A DNA stretch of 64,000 nucleotides from Tuctoria greenei (GCA_036927565.1 JAYESD010000001.1:47242064-47306063); one strand, 5' to 3'. Positions 23,702 through 33,879 are shown, counted from the stretch's first letter. Made by a program: numbers and translations. The notes: a model not told the origin generated them from the letters alone.

Positions 23702-24107
23702 TCCCCAACGGTTACTAGGTTACCAAATGTAGCCGTTGGAGGGGAGAGAGCCAAAATGGCTCCTTCCCCTAGTTGGCCAAACAGGGGGGTCGGCCGAACT
23801 GACAAGTGGGCCCCCCTATTCTCCCTTTTGGCAGGTGGCTTCCCAATGGCTATGGGATTAGCACGTTGGTGAATTACCACTTTTGCATCTCAGAAAAATT
23901 GTGTTCTGAATAAAAACTCTTTTTTTAAAACCCAACAATTTTCCTTTTTGTGAAAACAAAGAAATAAAAATGATAGTTGAGAATATAAGATTCTCAACAT
24001 ACTAAGAAAACCAAATATGCAGTGGGGAAAATTCAACTAAATGGGGAAAACCAAATAAAGAGAAAAGAAAAACAAAGAAATGGATAACTACCAACTTAAC
24101 CTATTGG

Positions 24108-24780
24108 CTAGGTCTCACCACCGTCCGATGAGATGGACATTCCTCCTTCATTTCTTGACATCCAGGCCTGGAGGGATGGGCTCAAACGACTTGTCTTGCT
24201 TCTTCCGCCATACCTTATTTGGTGGCTTGGTGGACTTGGGCCTTTGGGGAGGCCTGGACTTCTCCGTCTTCTTGGGGCGTCGGCGTGACGATAAGACGGG
24301 TTTTTCGCATAGATCAAATTCCTCATGAATGCAATGAGCGGGTCCACCTTTGGAGGTGTGATTTCAACCTCTTGGATGTTCTTAACATTCGGCCCATACT
24401 TGATACGGATCATGGAGCATTGCTCCAACTTTGGCCTAAAGTTAAACTTCTCCTCCTTGCCATTGATATGGAAGTGGATTTCGCCAGCTCCCAAATCTAT
24501 ATGAGCCTTCTGGATGCTTAGGAAGGGTCGCCCAAGAATGAGCAGCGTATCCGTCTCAACTTCCATGTCGAGCACCATGAAATCCACGGGTATGAAGCAA
24601 TTCCAGATTTTCACCGGAACATCTTTAGCGATACCCGCCGGATATAGGACTGAAGAATCAGGCAGTTGGAGCTGCACTGGTGTTGGAGTAAGTTCCGTGA
24701 AGTTTAGCTGGTAGAAAACCACATTGGGAAACACACTCACACTTGCTCCAAGGTCACAAAGAGCCTTGTGAAAGTGTTGA
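24108..24780 (-). pseudogene. pro: Element A protease domain
   Basis: The aspartic protease signature reads ALCDLGASVSVFP near 24770-24735, with catalytic aspartate in DLGAS, followed by FIPVDFMVLDMEVE and the second motif LILGRPFLSIQKAHID, which is typical of plant Ty3/gypsy protease. The frame stays open to 24108, but a stop (IS*SIGAQ) separates it from gag upstream. The C-terminal ~70 residues are basic and proline-rich (RRRRSPGLPKGPSPP) and lead into non-coding sequence rather than RT. Confidence 0.75.
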
Positions 24781-24849
24781 GCCCCAATTGATTATGAAAT
24801 TGTAGGACATCTAGGGTCCTTCTTCTTTTCTAGAAGCCTATTGAGGATG

Positions 24850-26490
24850 GTTGCGCTGCAGTCTTACGTAAGATTGACAACCTCAGTGGTTGGCAATGGC
24901 CGCTTGTTATTCAATATGTCCTTGAGATAGCGATCATATGTGGGTACTTGCATCGCATCAATCAAGGGCACATTGATGTGGATTTTCTGGATGACCTCAA
25001 CAAAGCGTTTGAATTGCTCATCCATTGTTGGCTTCCTTTGCCTGTGAGGGAATGGCAATAAGTTTGTATCTTCAAATTGTTTGGCCATTCTCTCACTAAG
25101 TGGTTCACTTATGCCAACTGGGACATCCTCCTTCTCCTTTGTAGTTGTCCTCTTATCTTGTGTGGGATACGGTGGGTCACGAGTGGTCTTGCCACCTCTC
25201 ATAGCCACCGCACTCACTTTGTCCATTGGTGGTACAACTGCAGCCAGTTGAGCCAACTGACTTTTCCAACATCTTGTTGAAACTCAATTGATTCTTGAAG
25301 GTTAAGGATAGTCCTTCAATCTTGGCATTAATGCTCTCCAGGGTCTTGTCATTGGCTGACAGATTCTTGGATATAGCCTCATTGGTCTTCAGCTAGCCAA
25401 TGGCAAGTTCTCTCAAGTTGGGTTGATTTCCATTTCTGCCATTGTTGTTGTACCCTCCTTGAAAGAATGGGCGTGGTTGGCCCCACCCTTGACCTCTTGG
25501 ATGATAGCCATTGTTTTTTCCATTGTTGGCTACGTATAGGGGCATCCTCACGGGTTTCTGGATAGTCATTGCCCAAATGGCCCGTGTTGCCACAGACTTC
25601 ACAAGCGATATGAGAGTCTAAAGCATAGGAATTGCCACATACCTCACCATTGCCTTGTCCATCAATCTTCTTCATAAGAAGGTCCAATTTGGCAGCGATC
25701 ATGTCCACCTCCTTCAAGGTGTGCATGCCTGGCTGGCGGGTATGGAGACGCTCCAACCCATGTTTGACACCATCTTCTCAATCAAATCTTTTGATTTGGG
25801 CACCGTCAATGGGAAGAAGGCACCTTCAGTAGCAACATCAACATGGTCGCAGGCAGAAGGGATCAGACTGTTGTAAAAGTTTTGGATAATTAGCCAATCA
25901 TCCATCCCATGGTGGGGACAGACTAGGTTGTACTCCTGAAGCATTTTCCAAGCCTCGGGAATAGATTCCTTGGCATCTTGCTGGAAGTTGGAAATTCTTC
26001 CCCAACGGGAAAAACTTGGTGAGGAATGCCGTAGAAACTTCTCCCAAGTTTCTACAGCACTTCAGTTCGTGTAGAACCATTGTTTCGCTCTCCTAAGAAG
26101 AGAATGGAATAGTCTAAGACAGATAGCATCAGGAGATATATCCTTGATCTTAAAAGTGCTATAGATCTCAAGGAACTGTTGCAGGTGAGCACTTGCATCC
26201 TCTTTAGCCTTCCCACAAAATGGGTTGGCTTGCACCATAGTGATAAGGCCAGTCTTGATTTCGAAGTTTATGTCTCCCGTGTTTACAGTGGGCCCAATAG
26301 GCACATTGTTAGCAGAGGGAGCCGAAAACTCGCGAAGGGTCTTCTGGGCCATTAGCGTTTCGGTTGTTTGTGCACTTGCGCTGGCTTGCTTTGCCGCTTG
26401 AAGCTTCTGAGGAGTAATGACACGAGGTCAATCTCTCAGATGGGATTCGGGATCTTCAACAATGTTTTATCGCAAGCGGAAACCAGTCAT
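24850..26490 (-). pseudogene. gag: Element A gag pseudogene
   Basis: The start codon at 26490 (MTGFRLR) matches the D gag start but meets a stop within ten codons. Segments in successive frames are 26352-26062 (NVPIGPTVN, then NPFCGKAKEDASAHLQQFLE), 26080-25898 (TAFLTKFFPLGKN), 25944-25714 (HHGMDDWLIIQNFYNSL), 25756-25379 (LKEVDMIAAKLDLLMKK and zinc knuckle CEVCGNTGH) and 25256-24864 (QVPTYDRYLKDILNNKRPLP). At least three frame changes are needed to join them. The zinc knuckle ends GNDYPE, with tyrosine in place of the last cysteine, as in D. Confidence 0.8.
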
Positions 26491-26596
26491 ACACTACCCT
26501 GTTTCACATAAAATGCGAAAACAAAGAAGGTTCATCCTACTAAAACCTACCAGGGTCCTATCCTATTCATTCAATCATGCAATACTTTGGCTGCCT

Positions 26597-26614
26597 TCCC
26601 CGGCAACGGCGCCA
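26597..26614 (-). other. Element A primer-binding site (tRNA-Asp type)
   Basis: The plus strand reads TCCCCGGCAACGGCGCCA, 8 nt from the LTR edge at 26623; identical to the site in D. Confidence 0.9.
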
Positions 26615-26622
26615 GAAATGCT

Positions 26623-28231
26623 TGTTGATGATTCCTACACACTACTAACAATTCATCTCTAGCAGTGGTGCCAGAAATGCTTGTTGATAGATTTTAGATT
26701 ATACATGTAAATCTGCAAGCGCACAGAAACTATCGATGTAGCATTTCCCTTCTAAGAGTATTCCCAAAGGGTGTCATTTATATTCACCCAAAGGAAGGCT
26801 AGATGGAAGTAAAGCAATCATCAAGTCGATGGGACTAGGGTGATCTAGGCAAGGCTATATCAAGGATGGATAAATGATAATTGGAGTAGTGTGACACACA
26901 CAAGAGCATTCTATCCTAAGGGGATAAATGAGGTAAATAGGGACTAGGCTAAGGGTTAGGTAGAGACTCCTATGATGCTTCTAATGTACATATACATAGC
27001 CTAAGTTAGTTACTAATGATCACGTCAAATATGCATTCTCATGCTAAGTGGATTAACACACCGGGCACGGGTTTAACCCTAGCAATACTAGGATGACTCC
27101 CGCTAAGAGCCTGTGGCAAAGCCGAACGTGGAGGATTACAAAGGATGGATAGGGCTGTCACCACCTACTGCCTATCTCTTCAATCCTTAGGTCTACGAGA
27201 CATTCAACGCTACTTTCTATCCTAGCACCATGCTAGCATCTTAAGTAATTACCTTAAGAGCCTAGGCACAATCCATCCTAAGGCAATGAACTAAATCATC
27301 GTTGAACCAATATTAATTTATAGCATAAGTGATTCATGTTAACATAATCATGTCATAGCTAATTAGACTATAGTGGAGGTTTGTAGTGTTGATGATGATA
27401 TAATGACAAGGCTATAGCATAATCATAAATACTACTCCTACCACATACATGGAATCCACAATCAAACAAGAAACGCTTCATCCAAGTATATGAACAATAG
27501 AGGACTAAAGATAACATCTTTACTAATAATAAAGTCACAAATACAAATAGGAATATAAGAGCCATACCTTTTCCAATTAGGAATTGGGAAGAGACTCCTT
27601 ATACTCCTCTCCTACTTGGACTATGGACCTGAGGCTCTCCTATCTACATCCTATACTCCTCTAAACCTGTGGAGAGTAGTGGATACAATGGATGAATACT
27701 CAGGTGGTGTATGTTGAAGTGAGGGGTGAGGGGTTCTATTTATAGCTTGGAGAAGGGTTGGTTCCCGCCACCAAAAGCGCGCGAATAAGTCACCCATGAC
27801 TTCTTCAAGCCGGGAGGAGCCAACACATGGCATTTGACCGGGTTTGGTGCCACTCCCTAGTCGACCAACTAGGGAGGTCAGCTGACCTAGTCTCAATCCC
27901 GTTGGGGTTGTGCTTCCTCTAGGTCTATGCCAAGTGGGTCCCATTGACTAATATTGGAGCTACACCATTGGATGGCCTCGAATACTTCTGTTTGTGGGCC
28001 ATTTGATCCATGTGGTGCCACATGTCGTCGCTTGATTGGCTGGAATGATATTTTATAGGATCCATCCCCTTGTTTCACTTCAATTCTGCATAGAATGTCT
28101 GCATGCACTACTTTCTCCAAGGACATGTGGAAATAGCTTAAATAGAAAGGTGATGTGTGCAAGAAATGATATTTACTTCACATAATTGAGTTATATTAAA
28201 GAGTGAAGTTGGTATATAACAACCGTCAACA
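26623..28231 (-). repeat. Element A 5' LTR (1609 bp)
   Basis: It starts TGTTGATG and ends TCAACA, and is followed by the TSD ACCAC. A minus-strand TATA box lies at 27736-27745. A second PBS-like edge (AGTGGTGCCAGAAATGCT then TGTTGATAG) lies inside the LTR near 26663-26690. Confidence 0.9.
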
Positions 28232-28696
28232 ACCACTAAAAGCGCGCAAATCAGTCACCACTGACTTCTTCAAGCCAGGAGGAGCCAACACGTGGAAGTT
28301 GACAGCGTAAGGCACAAGGACCAGGTTGGCTGAATAGGGGGGTCGACCGACCTGGTCTTTGCACCATTTCACGTGTGCTTTCTCCAGGTCACTCCGAGGT
28401 GGGTCCCATTCCTTGATATCGGCGCTTTACCTTTGGATGGCCTCAAATACTTTTGTTTGTGGGCCATTTGATCCATGTGGTGCCACATGTCGACACTTGA
28501 TTGGCTGGGATGATATTTTATAGGATCCATACCCTTGTTTCACTTCAATTCTATATAAAATACCTGCATGCACCAATTTCTCCAAGTACAAGTGGAAATA
28601 GGTTAAATAGAAAGGTGATGTGTGGAAGAAATGATATTTCTTTCACATAATTGAGTTATATTGACGGGTGAAATTGGTATATAGTAGCCGTCAAAA
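28232..28696 (-). repeat. Element B 5' LTR, part 2
   Basis: It begins with the second TSD copy of A (ACCAC) and continues the B LTR (TAAAAGCGCGCAAATCAGTC). It ends in GTCAAAA at 28696, a one-base change from the expected GTCAACA. Confidence 0.85.
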
Positions 28697-28925
28697 ACCA
28701 ACCAAGGGGCCCGCCGTCGACGATTCTGCGATGATGGTGGGTGACGCCAGATCAGCCAGCTCCAGCACCACCTAAGGGGCATGCCATCGATGACTCTACG
28801 ATGATGGTGGGCGACGCCAGAGCAGCCAGCTCCGACACCATGCAAGGGGCCTGCCGTCGACAATAGTGGGTGACGTCGTAGCAGCCAGCTCTGACACCAC
28901 CCAGGGGGCCTGCCGTTGACGTCTC
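28697..28925 (+). repeat. E1 72-bp minisatellite, right part
   Basis: After the B insertion the array resumes with CCAAGGGGCCCGCCGTCGACG and runs three further units (GATGGTGGG, then GCCAGCTCC dyad remnants) to about 28925. The downstream linker 28926-29340 matches E2 45320-45770 (for example CCTCTAAGGGGGTTCCATAG versus CCTCTAAGGAGGGTTCCATA). Confidence 0.8.
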
Positions 28926-29253
28926 TACTCAGACAAAGCTTGGTTTCCTGAAGGGGCCCCGTTGAGGCCATCCACTCAAACTCCCCTGCTCCGCTAGTGG
29001 CCCATCGAAGACATTCTGCTATAAAGTGGTAGGTGTGCCCAACCACCTAGCCACATCTATCAGGGGGCCTCTAAGGGGGTTCCATAGGCAGGACGTCAAC
29101 TGACGACAAATGGGCCACGCCAAATGTGCGATTGTTGGTTCTTCAAAAACTAATGAACTCGACAAAAGTTCTTCAAGCCCTTACGTAGCTAAGGACTCAG
29201 AGCAATAGTTTGAGAAGCACAAGAAAAGCCACAAAGCCAAATACGAATTCAAA

Positions 29254-29259
29254 TTCATT
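29254..29259 (-). terminator. Polyadenylation-like signal of E1 antisense gene (degenerate)
   Basis: The minus strand reads AATGAA within an AATGAATTTGAATTC string. E2 has AATAAATTTGAATTC at the same place (45694-45699), so the E1 copy is a one-base variant. Confidence 0.4.
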
Positions 29260-29372
29260 GTAGAATATTTACAAGGGGCGAGCCCCAGATAGGAAAAGGT
29301 CCCCGACTAGAAGCTGCTGACCTCAATCTCTTGCGAATTGCGTGGAGACAAGTTTGGTGGCATCTTTGACTT

Positions 29373-32126
29373 CTACCGTCGCCACCTCTTTACGCTCCAC
29401 GACGGGGCCCTCGAATACCGGGTCCAAAGGTATCTCTGGATACGACTTTGGTAGAACACCAGAATGTGGGACACCACTGTCTCCACTAGCGCCTTATCCT
29501 CGTATTCCAGACGGCAGGCCAGCTGCTGCTCCTGCAGATCGAGCTCCTGGGCGCGGTGCTTTGAAGTCTGCTCCCAAGCCCGAATGTCAAGCCCCAGCAG
29601 GAGGAGTTCTTGGCACTGAGCTAGGTGCTGCTCCCGATCATGTGCCAAGTTGCTCTCCCGAAGCTCATGGTCTTCGGTGCCAGACTGCAGCCTGTCCTGA
29701 TCTACCTCAGCTTGAGTAATCATCGCGTGGGCCACTGCCTCTTACTTGGCAATAGCGACCTCCCGATCGGCAACATCGGCCTCGTGGCGACCCATGGCCA
29801 CTCGACCCTCTTCAAGGGCACTCAGGCGGGCGTTAGCTATCTCATTGGTCGCCCTGGCGTCAGCAAGAATCTTCTGGGACATTGCGTCCATGGCCTTTGC
29901 CAAGTGGCACCTCAACTCCAGCTCCTCACCCTCCTTCTGATGCTTCGCCTTTGCCTCGGTGATCCTGGACCTCAGAAGGTCATCCCAGGCTTAGAGGTGC
30001 TCGCCCTCAGCACACAGCTTCTCCCACTCTGCAGCGAGGGCCCCTGCGCCCTGCAGAGGTCAGACTGCACCAAGTTGATGCTGTACTGCGCTAAGTCCAT
30101 GACATCAGATAGGCGCTCTGGTTCCGCCGAAGCCATGGAGGGCCGCCCGGTGATCATCCCAGAAACCTCTTCCTCCCACAGCGATGAACTCAAGGCCACC
30201 AGTGCCAGGGTCCTCATCCCTAGGAACTGAGCGGAAGTTGTGAGACCACACGAAGCGGCAGCACCACCATCGCCCGAGCAGCCACCTGTTGGATTGACAG
30301 CCTCGAAGGTAAGGCCCTCAGCTTGCAAAGTCGACTTCGACATTACCTCCGGTACAGCAGTCGGAGGTGCTTCACTACCTGCGCCAGGCGTGGACGCCAG
30401 AGTAAAGCTCCCCTGCGCCGGCTTGGTGGTTCGTTCCACCGATGCAGCCGTGGCCTCCTAGGCCGACTTCGGAGCGCTCCGGGTCACTACCCCTGGCGGT
30501 AAGGGCGTCACAACATCTGACGTAGACCCGCAGATCAAAATCAAAGTTTGTTCTAACAAGAAGAATAGATGAGACAATGATGCAAGCTTTGGTAAGAATG
30601 ACTTACCAACATCCCCAGAAGCTCCAGCGGGCCTCGACTTTCGGCAGCTCTGAGGCTGCAGGCTATGCTGACGACGTGGCAGGCAGGGTCGATTCAACTG
30701 GGCCTTCACCAGAACCATCGACGATGCCGTCGGCCCGCATCGGCGTGTCTCCAGCGACTCCAGCGGTGCCACTCTCGGAGCCTCCTCTTGAGCTACCGCC
30801 GACGTCTATTGCCAAACCTAGGCAAAGATTGCTGGCAGCCCGAGGCCTCTTGGCATGAGGCTACGAGGGTGTAGCGCTAGTGGAGTCCTTTTTGGTGTCT
30901 TGGACTGCACCGGTGGTGGAGATGCTGGCTGGTGTGCCGGCTGTAGTCGATTGCGGAATCATCGCTTGGCGGATGGGCCTCCCTTTGAAGAACTGCCAAC
31001 ACCCGAGGCTGAGAAGGGGGCTCCGTTGGACGTTGACTTGGAGCAAGGACCGCCCTCGGCAGCGATCGAGGGTGTTTGTCCTTCGCAACCTCAATCACCG
31101 GCGACTTCCCCATCCCAGTGTCGGGGACCAGGGCCTTGTATTTCTCTCCATCGGAGGGCACATCTTCCACCCTCGACACTTCGGAGCCTGGAGCAGGTGC
31201 AAACTCCTGTGGAGGGTCAATGATGGCCAGTCCACGGTCCGCATTGCCATCCTGCCGCGGTGCAAGACCAAGTGCGTTCAGGTTCAACATCTCCTTCAAG
31301 ATCTTCACCCTGAGGTTCCGATCAGAGCAAAGCGATGAACATGACCGTGAAAGGATGAAGATGTCGGGAGTTAGCGGGTCATCACATGCCTTGGAAATCA
31401 CATCAAACACCTCCCGTAGGATCATCTCCATGTCATAAACTCTCACCAACATGGTGCCGTCCTGCGGCCCGAAGTATAGCCATGCAGCAGCAACGATGCT
31501 GATGGGGGGGGGGGGGTGCAGGCGTCGACGCACGAAGTGTGCCAGCATCATCAGCTCCGACAAACCATGATCCGCCAGGACTCAGATCCTCTCCATCACC
31601 GGGTTATACGCCGGCTCCAACTCCGGGCACTCCTCCCAGGTCTTCTTCCTAAGTGTCGGATAGTCGGTGGGTAGGACCATGCGATCATTGGCATCAGCAT
31701 GTACGATCACCCAGTCACTCCCTAGTCAGCCCATCTCGCAGTGGAGAGTGGGGTTATGTACTTGAAGGGGTTGTTGGCTCAATGCTGGAAGTAGTAGGCG
31801 TCGAGGAAGCTCATCTTGCTCTTCCCAGTATGCCTTAGAACAAAGAACTGCTAGAACACCAACAAACATGGGTACACCTCCACGAACATATTGTAGAAGT
31901 GCGATAATACCACTGCCACCACCAAAGAATTTGGAGACAGGTGATGAAGCTGGAGCCCGAGGACCTCCAGAAGTGTCACCAGGAAGGAGGAAACAGGAGG
32001 AACGAACCTGGAGTACACATACAAATTGAAGAAGACGATCTCATTCTGCTCCAAATCTAGAGGCAAGGAGTTGGGACGGATTAGATCCCGCTGCTCCTCA
32101 TCCTCCCAGCCAAGTAGCCGCCTCAT
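29373..32126 (-). pseudogene. E1 antisense gene: PF04195-like (putative gypsy-type) protein with coiled coil, broken
   Basis: It is transcribed opposite to the LTR. The start is placed at the methionine of MRRLLGWEDEEQRD (32126), which aligns with E2; open sequence extends to 32186 without an upstream ATG. The N-terminal block (FVPPVSSFLVTLLEVLGLQ, LHHLSPNSLVVAVVLSHF) fits the grass domain known as putative gypsy-type transposon (Pfam PF04195, Transposase_28). Next come MSELMMLAHFVRRRLHPPPP (31563), a low-complexity Pro/Ser/Glu region, and a C-terminal heptad-rich helix (HELRESNLAHDREQHLAQCQ to about 29373). Several frame changes, one at a G-run (31505-31517), break it. A candidate intron lies at 30517-30606. 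Function is unknown; despite the family name no transposase catalytic motif is visible. Confidence 0.6.
30517..30606 (-). other. Candidate intron of E1 antisense gene (90 bp)
   Basis: On the minus strand the donor is GATGTTG|GTAAGTC and the acceptor CTACGTCAG|ATGTTG. The inside is T-rich (CTATTCTTCTTGTTAG). The donor is a perfect plant consensus. E2 has an intron-like segment at the same place in the gene. Confidence 0.55.
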
Positions 32127-32288
32127 GGGCACTACATCCACTATGCAGGATGGAGGCAAGGTGGAGTTAATTGGAGCAGGAGTCAAGAACCTCGAAGGTG
32201 GGGAAAGTGCGGGTTCTCAAGGAGGAAGACGAAAGCTCGAACGTTGGGGTGTGAGTAAGGGAGGAACCAGCTTTGCCCACAAAGGTTC

Positions 32289-32298
32289 CCTTTTAAAC
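32289..32298 (-). promoter_or_regulatory. TATA-like box of E1 antisense gene
   Basis: The minus strand reads GTTTAAAAGG about 165 bp upstream of the start at 32126, followed by a conserved CTTACTCACACCCCA string shared with E2. E2 has a weaker GTTATCAAAAAGG at 48711-48723. Confidence 0.4.
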
Positions 32299-32675
32299 AC
32301 CCTGACAATGTTTGAGCGCATCATGCAGGTCGTATGGGCCTGAAACCCACAACTCAAACCACAATGTCCATGACAGTCGGGCCAAGGTCCCCAGTCAGAG
32401 AGATTGGCCCGAGCGGCCCCCAGCTAAGGAGGTAACCCGACGGTTCCCATAAAGGCGGAAGTGAGATCAGCAGAAACGCAACAACCACATTAAGAACCAT
32501 CGCGATAAGGAAGCTGCAGCAAGTAAAGATCCCTTCACCACAACACCTCAACCAGATGAGGACACGTAGCCATGATGGCAGAGGCGCACACCGCTTTGAC
32601 TGATCAAGAAAAAAATCAAAAGGCAGTGCGGGAAAGCAGGGATAAGGCTCCACCTTCAAACTCATCACCTCCCCC

Positions 32676-32696
32676 CAGGGTGGACCCAGGGGCCAC
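32676..32696 (+). other. PPT-like block before the E1 LTR
   Basis: The plus strand reads AGGGTGGACCCAGGGGCCAC up to the LTR edge. E2 has AGGGTGGACCCAGGGTCCAC at 60937-60956. It fits the G-rich tract before TGT..GGTACC LTRs of grass Tat-type elements. Confidence 0.5.
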
Positions 32697-32841
32697 TATT
32701 GGTACCCGACATATCAGGTACCCTCGCGCACAGGCTAAAGTCACCTAAGTGTCCTGCCTTCATGCCAAGGAATGGTCCGAGGATGCTATGTATCCAGAAG
32801 GATCGGACCCCTCACTACCTCAGATATGGTATCCAGCGTAT

Positions 32842-33130
32842 CCACATGGATCTTAAGGAGGGCTCCATCTTCTTCTAGGAGACGAGCTCCCAAGTGGCCA
32901 CGTGTCCAGCAAGACGGGACCCTCTCCCCCATGGGAGAGGGCTCCGGTGCTGCCACATGGTTTGAAGCACCAAAAATGCCACCTCTAGTGGAGGTGGGCT
33001 CCGGATCTACCACGTGTCCTGCGGCCCTGGATCCCCCGCTCTACTCAAGAACGGGTGCCGGGGCTACCACGTGGTCCACGGATCGGGACTCGGTGTCCCC
33101 TGTAGAGGCTGGCTCCCGAGCTACCACGTA
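32842..33130 (+). promoter_or_regulatory. 57-bp tandem repeat with G-box/ABRE-like motifs in E LTR
   Basis: Six units with CCAC cores near 32842, 32899, 32953, 33010, 33067 and 33124 (spacing 54-57 bp). Three keep CCACGTG: GGCCACGTGTCC, ACCACGTGTCC and ACCACGTGGTCC. The reverse of CCACGTGTCC is GGACACGTGG, the classic ABA-response element core bound by bZIP factors. The others are CCACATGG or CCACGTAC. Confidence 0.7.
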
Positions 33131-33514
33131 CCCTGGACGGTGGGTTGCAGGAGTTAAGAGGGCAGTGCGCCTTGTCTAAATCAAGCATGAAGATTCGTGT
33201 CTTCGCCAAGCATATAATGCGGAACACACCTACTATTAGGTACCACTGTGCCCAATCGCATCGCGATGAAGATGCCGTAGGCTTATCCCACTTCGCCAAG
33301 TGGGTAGCTTACGACAATAGGGACAGTTGGACAGGACATTCCCTGCCATCATCAACGACTACGCATGGGCCACTGACGTTTGAGGCGGCAAGACGACGAG
33401 TCTTCAAGCCACGGTTAGAGGAAGCTTATGTGGGAAGCCTTAGATATTTAGGATAAGATCGACCCGAGGCTACCTGTCGGGCCCTGGACCCCACATGTAA
33501 GGCATCTGACCTTG

Positions 33515-33523
33515 TCTATAAAA
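33515..33523 (+). promoter_or_regulatory. TATA box of E-type LTR
   Basis: The plus strand reads TCTATAAAAGG within a TTGTCTATAAAAGGACC string, about 390 bp downstream of the last 57-bp unit. It sets the LTR orientation as plus. The E2 LTR has lost this box (CCACTACAAGGG). Confidence 0.7.
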
Positions 33524-33879
33524 GGACCAAACCGCCACCGTTAAAAGGATCCCCAATCTAACACATACACACGCTACACACTCATTCACACCGGCAATAC
33601 AACCTCACCGTAGAGTAGGGTATTACACTCCAGCGGACCGAACCATGTAAAAACCACTATCTCACCACTCTCATACGCGCAATCTCTCCATTGAGGACTA
33701 AGCCCTGCCGATCAAAAACCTTCGCGTGCTACTCTCATAGCAGGTCTGGGGGAACTGTGCAAGAACACTTCGACAGTGGCCGATGAGCAAAATTATGCCC
33801 CCTCTATCTTGTGTGCAGGACATACAAAGTAGGTCGATTCAAGCACAACCAGTAGTAGCATTGGCAAGGTACATGCCTC

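Larger units (their letters stand above)
18954..28231 (-). mobile_element. Element A: complete-ended non-autonomous Athila-type element (9.28 kb)
   Basis: Both LTRs are present (18954-20554 and 26623-28231; 1601 and 1609 bp). The flanking pentamers are GCCAC and ACCAC, one mismatch apart, inside the 5' LTR of B. On the minus strand the order is LTR, tRNA-Asp PBS, gag, protease, extra ORF, PPT, LTR. Between the protease end (24108) and the extra ORF (23701) there are only about 400 bp, so RT, RNase H and integrase are absent. Movement would have needed enzymes from another element. Gag is frameshifted, so the copy is inactive. The LTRs differ by scattered substitutions and short indels, clearly more than those of G. 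Confidence 0.9.
5098..28696 (-). mobile_element. Element B: old, non-autonomous Athila-type element, split by C and A
   Basis: B lies in the E1 minisatellite. The 5 bp left of it are ACCAC and the 5 bp right are ACCAA, one mismatch apart, and the flanks rejoin into a normal unit (GACACCAC then CCAAGGGG). The 3' LTR is 5098-6617; the 5' LTR is 17965-18953 continued at 28232-28696 because A landed in it. C sits in the internal region. Removing A and C leaves about 8.0 kb. I see traces of gag and the Athila-type extra ORF, a tandem-repeat expansion and a PPT, but no protease, reverse transcriptase, RNase H or integrase. It is the most decayed Athila-type copy here. Confidence 0.85.
28697..33775 (+). 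mobile_element. Element E1, main part: Tat/Grande-like Ty3/gypsy derivative with antisense gene
   Basis: Order on the plus strand is the end of the 72-bp minisatellite (28697-28925), a linker, an antisense gene (32126 to 29373), a PPT-like block and the LTR (32697-33775). Plus orientation is inferred from the plus-strand TATA box in the LTR (33515-33523), the AGGGGCCAC purine-rich block just before the LTR, and the Tat/Grande layout in which a tandem-repeat array and an antisense ORF lie between pol and the 3' LTR. There is no gag or pol anywhere in E1; the part left of 4191 is not recognisable. I infer a non-autonomous or strongly deleted element. Confidence 0.65.
32697..33775 (+). repeat. 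E-type LTR (1079 bp) at the E1/E2 junction
   Basis: It begins TATTGGTACC (E2: TGTAGGTACC) and ends CACTTCGACA, identical to the end of the E2 LTR. It holds a 57-bp repeat with G-boxes (32842-33130), a plus-strand TATA box, and a CACACTCATTCACACCGGCAA then GAGTAGGGTATTACACTCC block also present in E2. Position suggests it is the 3' LTR of E1 and possibly the shared 5' LTR of E2. Confidence 0.75.

Noticed and set aside
28232..28697. A separate solo LTR
   Set aside because: Its left edge is the TSD of element A and it continues the LTR that stops at 18953, so it is the second half of B's 5' LTR.
31500..31520. G-runs at 31505, 34694, 42304 and 47660 as G-quadruplex signals
   Set aside because: They are single homopolymer runs of variable length and just as likely slippage or assembly variation; noted only as a cause of frame breaks.
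29373..32186. E1/E2 minus-strand gene as gag of a minus-oriented element
   Set aside because: The LTR TATA box and PPT-like tract point to plus orientation, and the minisatellite plus antisense gene layout fits Tat/Grande-type elements; I therefore treat the gene as antisense. This rests partly on remembered family layout.
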